Both the position numbers and the translations under genes were made by a program. The notes beneath the pieces were generated by a model, which searched no databases, had not been told where the DNA came from, and worked only from the letters and a program-made list of their open reading frames with translations. This document shows positions 1 through 7,794 of a stretch of 64,000 nucleotides of DNA, in pieces; position 1 is the first letter of the stretch; the number at the start of each line of letters is the position of its first letter. Source of the stretch: Prorocentrum cordatum. Lineage: Eukaryota > Sar > Dinophyceae > Prorocentrales > Prorocentraceae. Where the stretch lies: NCBI GenBank assembly GCA_963575745.1, contig CAUYUJ010011181.1, positions 221,271 through 285,270 of the forward strand. The letters run 5' to 3'.

Positions 1-133
1 CCGGGCCCCGAGGCCGCGGCGGGGCGCCTGGCGCGCCTGGCCGAGGAGGCGCGCGGCTTTGCCGGGGCGCTCGCCGAGGCCGCCGAGCTGGTGCGGGGCA
101 TGCAGGCGCGCCGCGGGCCGGGGCGCCGGCCAG
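1..133 (+). CDS. partial alanine-rich helical exon running in from the left edge
   Basis: Frame 1 is open from base 1 and encodes about 44 residues rich in Ala, Arg, Glu and Leu with heptad-like spacing (LARLAEEARGFAGALAEAAEL), which predicts an amphipathic helix or coiled coil. It runs into CCAG|GTCGGG, a canonical 5' splice site, after which the frame enters G-rich repeats and TCC microsatellite. I therefore end the exon at 133. The start lies outside the window. No family can be named. The exon reading is an inference from codon pattern and the splice-like boundary; chance openness of GC-rich DNA is the alternative. Confidence 0.4.
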
Positions 134-328
134 GTCGGGTTGGGTTGGGTCGGGCTGGGCACGCCCAGGTGCCTCCTCCTCCTCCTCCTCCCCCTCCTCC
201 TCCTCCTCCTCCCCCCCCCCCCCTCCTCTCCTCCTCCCCCTCCCCCTCCTCCTCCCCCTCCCCCTCCTCCTCCTCCCCAACGCACCAGGTCGGGTCGGGT
301 TGGGTCGGGCTGGGCACGCCCAGGTGCC
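129..328. repeat. TCC microsatellite between two direct copies of a G-rich 45-bp segment
   Basis: The segment starting CCAGGTCGGG and ending GCCCAGGTGCC occurs at 129-173 and again at 283-328, almost identical. The interval 173-280 is (TCC)n/(CCCCTCC)n. Both copies begin with a CAG|GT donor-like site and end with CCCAG|GT, so each could act as a splice boundary. The runs of TTGGG/TCGGG could also form a G-quadruplex. Confidence 0.65.
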
Positions 329-687
329 CCAAAGATCGTTCTGAGACTGCGCCCCGAGAGGCTCCGAGAGGCCTCTGGGTCTGCCCCGTCCCGAGAGGGC
401 CGAGGCTGGACCCAAGAATCCCCCCAAGAGGACGCAAGAGGCTCCCAAGAGGGCTCTCGACGATGGAGGCTCCCTCAGAGCTGGGCTGCATTTTTTTCAC
501 ACCAGGCGTTTTCGCCCGGCCTCTGGCTCCGAGGCCATCACGGGTCGATCTGGCTCGAAGAGTGCCGCAGGAAGATGGGATGCGGGCCGCGATGTCGTAG
601 CTTCTTCGCCTCGTCGGATCTCAGGGTTGGAGGTTTTCGGCTGGTTTCGTCGGTTTGTGGAGGTTTTCCCGCCTCGGTCCGAGGCCC

Positions 688-768
688 GAAAACCATCACT
701 TCACTAATTTTGGGCCCCAGGGCCCACTGACGCCTCAGGGGCCCCAGATTTGTGAAGTGATGTTTTTC
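688..768. repeat. 81-bp foldback element with CATCACTTCAC arms
   Basis: The left arm (688-718) reads GAAAACCATCACTTCAC and continues to GGGCCCC. The right arm (738-768) is its near-perfect reverse complement, ending GTGAAGTGATG then TTTTTC. A third copy of the CATCACTTCACT arm lies at 789-800. This looks like a small hairpin-type non-autonomous element or its remnant. No coding capacity is seen around it. Confidence 0.6.
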
Positions 769-876
769 CCCACGTGAGGACCCCGAAATGCATCACTTCA
801 CTAAAACCGAACCCAGGACGAAAGTCAGGGGCCGAATTGCTGCTGTGATGCCACATCGGCTGGTTTCGTCGGTTTG

Positions 877-953
877 TGAGGGAGGGAGGGAGGGAGGGAG
901 GGAGGGAGGGAGGAGGAGGAGGAGGAGGAGGAGGAGGAGGAGGAGGAGGAGGA
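877..953. repeat. (GGGA)n followed by (GGA)n microsatellite
   Basis: Seven or so GGGA units pass into pure GGA. The 24 bases just upstream (857-880, CGGCTGGTTTCGTCGG...) are a direct duplicate of 639-662. All long open frames crossing 700-1500 owe their length to this tract and are not annotated. Confidence 0.9.
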
Positions 954-1178
954 GGGTGCTTCGCCCCCCCGATCGCCCACAACGATCGCCCACAACGATC
1001 GCCGAGGGGGGCCCGACAGCCAACCCCCGCCTGGGAGCGTGCGGTTTCGCCATCGGGTCATGGGGTCCCGTCGCCGAGAGCCGTCGGCGATATATGGCCG
1101 GTTCGAGGTCGACGTCTCCCTTCCTGAGCCAGTCCCCCCTGGCGTTCCCCCTGAGCCGAGACTCCCCTGGCCACGCAG

Positions 1179-1386
1179 GTGAGAGGGCGAAAACCCACCC
1201 CCACCCCCAGTCCCGACGCCCACCCCCGAGCACGCGATCTGGGGGGTCGGGACGGGGTGGGGGTGGGTTTTCTCTATTCCTGGACCCCGAAAACCCACCC
1301 CCACCCCCAGTCCCGACCCCCCGGATCGAGGGTTCGGAAATGGGGTCGGGACTGGGGGTGGGGGTGGGTTTTCGCTTTCTCAGCAG
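1179..1386 (+). mobile_element. introner-like element: 208-bp putative intron with 31-bp terminal inverted repeats
   Basis: The segment begins at GCAG|GTGAGAGG, a consensus 5' splice site, and ends TTTCTCAGCAG|, a pyrimidine-rich 3' splice site. Immediately inside lie perfect 31-bp inverted repeats: 1188-1218 starts GCGAAAACCCACCCCC and 1345-1375 is its exact reverse complement. Between them are two tandem hairpins sharing the same arms (about 1189-1272 and 1290-1374). Splice signals set directly outside terminal inverted repeats are the structure reported for introner elements in dinoflagellates. The flanking exons are not recognised, so splicing itself is inferred, not shown. Confidence 0.5.
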
Positions 1387-1994
1387 AGGAGGAGGACAGG
1401 TTCGGGTCGTGTCGTCGCGGCGGCGGTCCTAGAGGGGGGCTTTTTAGAAGGCGGGGGGCCTTTTGCAGCCATCCCCCGCCTGGGAGCGAAACTCTGCCAG
1501 AAGCCCCAAGGCCCTTCTAAGAAGACTATGAAAACCAATGCTTCCTAAGAAGCCCCCTCGCTTTATCAGCCGCCTCCCTCAAGCCCCTCCCCTTGTGCGC
1601 GCCGCTAGTTGGCGCCGCGTTGGCTCGACGACGACTCCAGCGCGGGCGTTCAAGTTTGAACGCCGCCAGTGGCTCGGAATTGGCCGGGATCGAACGATAT
1701 CCACTGTCGGAGACTCCAAGTCTTTCGAGGTTGAGTGATCCACGCGGCGTCAGATACCAACGCCGACGACATCGCGACGTGGACCCGCCCTAACTCGCCT
1801 GGCACTCTCAAGATGGTGTTCAACCGCGCGTGAACATTGCCTGCGCAGGTTTGACGTTTGAGATGCCAGCAGATTTCCCAAGCGGGAGTGTACCTCTACG
1901 GGGGTGTGGCGTGTCGCAGCGTCGACTTGATCTGCAGAGGTAGAGTTCGCAAGCGGTTGAAGTCGGGAGGTGTCGGCCCCTCCTCCCACAGGAA

Positions 1995-2066
1995 GGGAGG
2001 AGGAAGAGAAGGAGGAAGAGGAGGAGGAGGAGGAGGAGGAGGAGGAGGAGGAGGAGAAGGAGGAGT
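1995..2066. repeat. (GGA)n microsatellite
   Basis: This is purine-only GGA with two GAA interruptions. It produces spurious Gly- or Ser-rich frames on both strands. The neighbouring DNA at 1500-1990 has ordinary composition and no frame I can defend. Confidence 0.85.
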
Positions 2067-2208
2067 AGGAGGACCAGCGGAAACTCAAGACGCATCAACG
2101 ATGTTGGAACACACCCTTCCTCTAAGCTGCCTCCTCCTAGGCCCCTACACGGATTCATGTCCACTGAGGTGAGTGGCCCGTTGGCGGGCAGTCGTTCGAA
2201 ATTCTTGG

Positions 2209-2356
2209 GGCGTGCCAAAGCACCTTCTCAGGACTTCAACGCCACGAGTCAAGCTGACTGTTGCGTCTTGACGATCGTGACTCGTGCCAGAACACCATTC
2301 CTGGGATTTCAGCACCGTGAATCAACGTAACTGTTGCGCCCTGGCAATCCTGAATC
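2209..2356. repeat. two degenerate tandem copies of a ~74-bp unit
   Basis: CGTGCCAAAGCACC... (from 2210) and CGTGCCAGAACACC... (from 2284) align through GACTGTTGCG/AACTGTTGCG to a shared TCTTGA/CCTGA end. This leads directly into the 81-bp array. Confidence 0.5.
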
Positions 2357-2439
2357 TTTCAAAAATGCCTTCGCTCGTTGAGACCCCGTAGAAGTCTTGC
2401 GATTTTTTGAAGGCGAATGTGCGCTGCGCTAAGGCGATA

Positions 2440-2945
2440 TACACATTTTGAAAAGGAACCGCCCTCACTCCCTGCAACTCCTGCAACTGTTTAACAGAAG
2501 GTACGCGGCGCCAGGGGGAGAGCCACATTTTGGAAAGGAACCGCCCTCAATCCCTGAAACTCTTGCACTTGTCAAGCGAATGTGTGCGGCGCTGAGGCGA
2601 GAGCCACATTTTGAACAGGAACCGTCCTCACTCCCTGCAACTCGTGCAACGGTTTAAAGCATGTGCGCGGCGCTAGTGGGAGAGCCACATTTTCGAAAGG
2701 AACCGCCCTTAATCCCTCAAACGCTTGCATCTATCAAGCGAATGCGCGCGGCGTTGAGGCGAGAGCCACATTTCGAAAAGGAATCGCCCTCAATCCATAC
2801 AATTTCACTTGCAACTTTTGAAGCGAATGTGCGTGGCGCTGAGGTGAGCCGCGTTTTGAACCACCCGCCCTCCCTCCGTGAAACTCTTGCTCATTGTTCA
2901 AACGTACGTGCGCGGCGCCAAGGCGAGAGCCACATGTTGGAAGCG
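2440..2945. repeat. 81-bp (27-codon) minisatellite, seven units
   Basis: The marker GAGAGCCACATTTT recurs near 2441, 2521, 2602, 2683, 2764, 2847 and 2928. Spacing is 81 bp except for one 83-bp step. Because 81 is divisible by three, one plus-strand frame carries a 27-residue repeat (core REPHFEKEPPSIPETLA) through several units, broken by a stop near 2655. Successive units alternate between two subtypes, a partial 162-bp higher-order period. Whether any of it is translated is unknown; the stop and indels favour a satellite. Confidence 0.75.
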
Positions 2946-3075
2946 GCCTGCCCCCCACCTGTGAAACTGTTGTCAGTTTGTCAGCTTGAGACTCATCAGT
3001 GGTAAGGCAGTCTCAGGCGAAACGCCTGGCCCGCCTTTCCGACTAGCCTCGGGGTGCGACAGCGAGGAGTTATTC

Positions 3076-3213
3076 ACGAGGAGGAAGAGGAGGAGGAGGA
3101 GGAGGAGGAGGCGGAGGAGGAGGAAAAGGAGGAGGAGGAGGAGGAGGAGGAGGTGGAGGAAAAGGAGGAGGAGGAGGATGGGGAGGAGGAGGAGGAGGAG
3201 GATCGGGAGATCG
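3076..3213. repeat. (GGA)n/(GAG)n microsatellite
   Basis: This is an interrupted GGA tract read as poly-Glu in the plus frame beginning at 3054. The open frame of about 290 codons from 3054 owes its length to this tract and to the CT-rich block at 3790-3925. Confidence 0.85.
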
Positions 3214-3375
3214 TGAAGCGATGCTGTTTCATGATGGTGGGCCTTTATGGTTGCTGGGGCGCCCTCGCGGCCGCGGTCGCGGCCTGCCCCGAGGAAGTCC
3301 TGGCCGGAGCGCACCCGAGGGAGAGAGGCCCCAGGGGGACAGCTGCTGATGAGGAGTGGTCCAGCCACACAGCGG

Positions 3376-3560
3376 GGGCGCGCATCAAGAAGCCGAGTGC
3401 TTTTCGTAAGGGCACCCTGGGTTTCTTCGCTCCGCGCGCTGCGCGGTGCCCTCCCGTGGCCCTTGAGGGCACCCCCCACCTGCATCTCGCGCCCGCGGGT
3501 TTCGGGGCCGGGTTTCCTGCGGGGGTTTCTCGCGGCCGCGCCCCGCGCAGCACCTGCGGC
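3376..3560. repeat. dispersed repeat, second copy at 13988-14180
   Basis: The block GGGTTTCTTCGCTCCGCGCG and its surroundings recur at 13988-14180, with the shared order GCGCGCA-CAAGAAGCC, CTCCGCGCGCTGCGCGGTG, GGGTTTCTTGCG/GGGTTTCCTGCG and CTCGCGGCCGCGCCC. Copies are about three-quarters alike by eye and have small indels. Function unknown. The plus frame at 3520-3760 reads as an Ala/Pro/Arg-rich stretch that could be an exon, but I cannot separate this from GC bias. Confidence 0.6.
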
Positions 3561-3788
3561 GACTCGAGAGCCTGCGCCGCCGAGGGCGCCGACGGAGGGC
3601 CAGCATCAGCCACCAGGTTCCGCCAGGGTTCTGGGCCGGCTCGGGGCGGCCAGGCCGCCTCCCGTGGGCGCGGAGATCGCCGCGCGCCGCGCGCCGCGTC
3701 CTGGGACGCAAGGGGCGCCCTTCTCTGGCGCGGTGGCGCTAAGCTGGGCGGCCCGGGGACGGCTTCGGCTGCTGCTGCTGTCGCCGCT

Positions 3789-3926
3789 GCTACTGCTGCT
3801 CCTCCTCCTCCTCCTCCCTTCCTCCTCCCTCCCTCCCTCTCCTCCCTCCCTGGCTCCCTCCCTGGCTCCCTCCCTCCCTCCCTCCCTTCCTCCCTCTCTC
3901 AGCCTCCCTCCCTCCCGGACCCCATC
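3789..3926. repeat. (TCC)n/(CCCT)n pyrimidine tract
   Basis: A polypyrimidine tract with the unit CTCCCTCC. It sits between the dispersed repeat and the large GGA array. Confidence 0.85.
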
Positions 3927-4010
3927 GCGTCGTGAAAAAGTCACGACGGAAGGTTTTCCGCCACGTTAGGCCTCCAGGGGGCCTTCACCGGGCCTCAGAA
4001 CCGGCAAGAA

Positions 4011-4808
4011 ACGAGGAGGAGGAGGAGGAGGAGGAGGAGGAGGAGGAGGAGGAGGAGGAGGAGGAGGAGGACGAGGAGGAAGAAGGAGGAGGAGGAGGAG
4101 CTGCTACTGGAGGATGAGGAGGAGGTTAGGAGGACCGGGGAACCGGCAAGGAGGAGGAGGAGGAGGAGGAGGAGGAGGAGGAGGAGGAGGGAGGAGGAGG
4201 AGGAGGAGGAGGAGGAGGAGGAGGAGGAGGAGGAGGGAGGAGGAGGAGGAGGAGCAGAAGCAGGAGCAGGAGAGGAGAGGAGGAGGAGAGGAGGAGGAGG
4301 GAGAGAGGAGAGGAGGAGGAGGGAGGGGAGGAGGAGGAGGAGAGAGGAGGAGGAGGAGGAGGAGGAGGGGAGGAGGAGGAGGAGGGAGGGGGAGGAGGAG
4401 GTGGAGGAGGAGGAGGAGGAGGAGGAGGAGGAGGAAGGAGGAGGAGGAGGAGGAGGAGGAGACGAGGAGGAGGAGGGAGGAGGAGGAGGAGGAGGAGGAG
4501 GAGGGCGACGAGGAGGAAGGGAGGAGGAGGAGAGGAGGCGGAGGAGGAGGAGGAGGAGGGAGGAGGAGGAGGAGGAGGAGGAGGAGGAGGAGGCGGAGGA
4601 GGAGGAGGAGGAGGAGCGAGCAGGAGCAGGGGCAGGAGCAGGAGGAGGAGGAGGAGGAGGAGGAGGGAGAGAGCAGAGAGGAGCAGGAGGAGGAGGAGGA
4701 GGAGGAGAGGAGGAAGGAGGAGGAGGAGGAGGAGCGGAGGAGGAGGGGAGGAGGAGGAGGAGGAGGAGGGAGGAGGAGGAGGAGGGAGGAGGAGGAGGAG
4801 GAGGAGGG
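4011..4808. repeat. ~800-bp (GGA)n array
   Basis: The plus strand is almost entirely purine, with GAG, GGGAGG and GCAGGAGCAGG variants, so it is a strong candidate for triplex-forming (H-DNA) structure. Frames of up to 415 residues on both strands here are low-complexity translations (poly-Ser, poly-Leu, poly-Glu) and are rejected as genes. Just after it, 4810-4895 has a plus frame with REARLERERRELRAAPREARLRR, a possible coiled-coil exon that I cannot confirm. Confidence 0.9.
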
Positions 4809-4897
4809 CGGCCCCGCGAGGCACGCCTGGAGCGCGAGCGCAGGGAGCTGCGCGCGGCGCCGCGGGAGGCGCGGCTGCGGCGCGGCTGCGCCGCTCA

Positions 4898-5105
4898 ACG
4901 GGGGGGGGGGGAGGCTGTGCCTGGCGGGGGGAGGTCGAGGAGGGAGGAGGCGAGAGGGAGGGGGGGGGGGAGAGAAGGACCAGGAGGGGGGGGGGAGGAG
5001 GGAGGAGGCAGGAGGGGGGGGGGGGGGAAGGAGGGATGAAGAGGGGAATGAGGGAGGGAGGCAGGGGGGGGGGGGAGGAGGGAGGGAGGAGGTGGGGGAG
5101 GGCGG
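4898..5105. repeat. G-run block with 7-11 base guanine homopolymers
   Basis: Repeated runs of seven to eleven G are separated by GAGGA and AGGGA. This is G-quadruplex-prone and also a place where assembly length errors are likely. Confidence 0.8.
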
Positions 5106-5172
5106 AAGAAGTGCCTGGCAGGGCTCGGCTTGTCTTCGAGAGGCTCCAGTTCTGCGGCCAGGCCTCTCGCAG

Positions 5173-5240
5173 GAAAGCTTGTGCAGGCCCCGACGGGCTC
5201 GCGGGTGCCGGTGCCCAGCCCCTCGGGGTTTGGGCGCACG
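5173..5240 (+). CDS. possible 68-bp internal exon
   Basis: This segment is bracketed by GCCTCTCGCAG| on the left and |GTGAGCGCC on the right, both good splice consensus. One frame is open through it (KLVQAPTGSRVPVPSPSGFG). No homologue is recognised, and a chance pairing of splice-like sites is quite possible. Confidence 0.25.
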
Positions 5241-5321
5241 GTGAGCGCCTTTGACCGCACCGATGGATCTTTGAGAACTGTTCAAAGGTTCTGGCTCAGG
5301 CGATCGCAACCATGGATCGAG

Positions 5322-5472
5322 GCGTGGATTAGCGACGGGTCCCGTTTCCATGTGGAATCGCGGATTTCCGCCGCCGAACGAGGCGGCAGCGGCTGCATTT
5401 TGGGGAGGGCACCTCCCCCGATCGATGGATTTGGCGACCGCGCGCTAAATCCTTGGATCGCTAATCCATGCT
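5322..5472. repeat. imperfect foldback element
   Basis: GCGTGGATTAGCGAC at 5322-5336 faces GGATCGCTAATCCATGC at 5456-5472, a diverged inverted pair. The region between carries GCCGCCGAACGAGGCGGC, a small internal hairpin. It is part of a stretch from 5241 to 6040 in which I see no gene. Confidence 0.45.
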
Positions 5473-5756
5473 TGCGCGCCCCCGACTGGCGACAATCCAG
5501 GTCATCGGGCTCGCCCGTCCCCCCTCCTTTCCGTTTGCACAACCAGACCCTGGGGGGACGCTGTGCTGGTGCGCGCGGGCATGCGTGCGGCTGCCTAAAG
5601 CGAAAAGGTTATCGACCAGCACCCCCCCTCCCCCCTCGCCGGACAAACTGGGGTGTCGCCAAGACACGGTCTTTTTCCGCTGCAGTCCGCACGAAGTGCA
5701 GGTTTTTTTGCAGTGGAGGTCAGGTCCGGGCGGGGCTAGCTAGAACAAAGATCAAT

Positions 5757-5925
5757 TCGCTCCAGAGCGTTCCGGAACGCTCTCAGAGCATTCCGGAAAG
5801 CTCTGATTAGGCCGCGCCGCCCGAGACATCCTCCAGATCCGCCGGATCTCAGAGATCCTCGATATATCCGGAACCGATGTTATCCTCGTCCTAGCTTCGT
5901 CTTACCCCAGGAGAACGGGGTCCTT
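5757..5925 (+). repeat. dispersed palindromic repeat family P, copy 1
   Basis: It starts with GCTCCAGAGCGTTCCGGAAC and its imperfect inverse, then continues through GCCGC-GCCC, CATCCTCCAGA, CTCAGAGATC and GTCCTAGCTTCGTCTTACCCC. The same order occurs at 15368-15485. The reverse complement of 42745-42886 carries it too, and a partial head lies at 15172-15260. The head is strongly self-complementary. Confidence 0.65.
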
Positions 5926-6237
5926 GACCCAGGTGCCTTCCCCAGCACCAGATCTTTATCCTGAGTCGTTTCCTGCCGGCAGCGAGGCACTAGTGACCTG
6001 TCAGCTCGCGAGTGTAGTATACGTACTTATCACGAGCAGGTGAATATTTCACGAAGTGGTCCTCTATGCGGCCTCATAAAAAAAAACGTTTCCTGCCGGT
6101 CCCTTCGCCCGTGGAGGGCCCCCCGAAGCCGCTGGGCCAGCGGAGCCACGAGGTGCGGCGCCGCGGGTGCCGTCGCATGTGCCTGCTGCCGTGGCCTGAC
6201 GCGGCCGCCATACGCGTTCAGGCTGTGGCGTGTTTGT

Positions 6238-6434
6238 CCTTCCCCTCCCCCCTCCTCCTCCTCCTCCCCCTCCTCCTCCTCCCTCTCCTCCTCCTCCTCC
6301 TCCCTCCTCCTCCCTCCCTCCTCCCTCCTCCCTTCCTCCCTCCTCCTCTCCTCCTCCCTCCTCCATCCTCCCTCCTCCTCCCTCCTCCCTCCTCCCTCCC
6401 TCCTCCCTCCTCCCTCCTCCCTCCTCCTCCCTCA
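6238..6434. repeat. (TCC)n/(CCCTCCT)n tract upstream of the retrotransposon
   Basis: A polypyrimidine array ending CCTCCTCCCTCAAGCC. A similar tract follows the retrotransposon at 13264-13343. The 70-80 bp after this tract (6432-6510) resemble 30638-30712, which also follows a TCC tract. The minus frames there read EVPQAPRGG...LEGGGG and EVPQAPRAG...LEGGGG. Confidence 0.85.
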
Positions 6435-6556
6435 AGCCTTTTCGGCCCTGGCCTTTCCCCCAGGGCTGTCCCAGGACCTCCACGAGGTGCTTGAGGGACT
6501 TCCGTGCCCCTGTCCATCCTTGTTCAGGTTTTACGGTTGACTAACGCTGGGACATC

Positions 6557-7731
6557 ATGGGGCGCCATGCGCGCCACTTTCCCGCAGCTGAGGGCGCACC
6601 TTGGCGCCAAGTGGTTGGATCCACCCGCCTCTGGAGTCGATGCAAAGGGTGGAACGCATGCGAGTACAACGACCGCCTCAACCCCACTCATCCAGTCTGT
6701 CCCAGGTGCCACAGGCCCATGAAGTTGCACCGCTCTCGTTCACGCAGCCCCAGCGTCGTCCGCTTCGGGCCCGAGGAGATCATCGAGGTCCCCACCAGGC
6801 TGCGAGCATCGAGGGCGGTGCCAAGGCAGGCGGCGCCAAACCGCGCACGACCTCCAACGCCGAGCTGGCCGCTCACTTGCGGCAGGCCATGGCCATCGCC
6901 ACCGACCCAGCCATGCAGGCGGTCCTCCACGCCCAGGTGCAGCGGCTGGGCGCTTCCGACGCCGTCGTGGTCCAGGAGAGCGAGGTCGAGGCGATCAGGA
7001 AGGCCGACGGCGCGTGGCGGACAGCCACGAACCATCACAATCAGGTCGTCAGCAATGTCATCAGGCTCCGCAAGGCGCTCGAGGTTGCAGAGACCAAGGA
7101 GCAAGCCGCCGCGCTTGAGGTCGCTCGCACAGAGCAGGCCAAGAGGCGCGCGGCGGAGGCTCTCGCCAGGGCAGAGGGAGTCGGCCGCTGCGACCCGACT
7201 TCCCATGGTGCCCAGGGCGACGGGCCTCAGGAGCCTTTCACGGTCAAGTGGGACCCCGACCTCTTCAAGCAGATCGACGAGCTCGACTTCACTGAAGGCG
7301 AGCAGGCGGAGCTCGACGCCATCAAGAAAGGGCTGGGGGACCTCCAGCAGCAGTTCGCTACCAAAGGACCGCAGGTCACGAGTCTGATCGAGAGGGCTCG
7401 CAAGGTCCGCAGCGCCCAGGAGGCCAGGTACGCCAAGAAGCGCAAGGGGGCTGACGGCCAGACCAACGGCGGCACTCCTGGGCAGGCCGACGAGGCAGCC
7501 ACCCCGCCACGCGGCTCCAGTGGCGTGGCCGGCGCCGAAGGCAGCTCAGCCGATGGCGGCGTGAGCGCCAGCCCCGCCGAGGCCGCGCCTACCAAGGACG
7601 CCGACCAGCAGCTGGCTGCCGAGGCCGCTGCCGCCGACGCCACTCGACCAGGAGGAGCTGCCGCAGATCCTGCCGCCAAGGCCAGCGCCAAGGGCAAGGG
7701 CAGGCGCAACGGTCGAGCCCACTCCGAGTGA
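6557..7731 (+). CDS. retrotransposon ORF1 protein, frame-shifted
   Basis: ORF1 products of LINEs bind the element RNA. From the ATG at 6557 one frame gives about 80 residues with a Cys pattern C-x5-C-x14-C-x2-C (the end reads CPRCHRPMKLH), likely a zinc-binding module. Near 6780-6810 the coding-like signal moves to the frame that ends at 7731. That frame carries an Ala/Glu/Lys-rich helical body (for example LAAHLRQAMAIATDPAMQAV, then a coiled coil ALEVAETKEQAAALEVAR), a DPDLFKQIDELDF segment and a low-complexity Ala/Gly tail. A frameshift or a short spliced intron at 6780-6810 is needed to join them. It ends with TGA at 7729-7731, in the same frame as the downstream endonuclease frame. Identification rests on position and architecture rather than a conserved family motif. 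Confidence 0.6.
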
Positions 7732-7794
7732 CTAGGCATAGCAGGGTCACCTTCAGCTGGGGGAGGGGCGAGCGTCCCTGCCGCTCACGACGCC

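Noticed and set aside
134-170. TTGGG/TCGGG runs as telomeric repeat
   Set aside because: They are too short and irregular, and dinoflagellate telomeres are expected to be TTTAGGG-like. No such repeat is seen.
3054-3935. 293-codon frame as a Glu-rich gene
   Set aside because: Its first third is a GGA microsatellite, the middle is a dispersed repeat also found at 13988, and the end is a TCC tract.
4104-5351. 415-residue minus-strand frame and several 200-370 residue frames across the GGA array
   Set aside because: They are direct translations of (GGA)n/(TCC)n into poly-Ser, poly-Leu, poly-Pro or poly-Glu in every frame.
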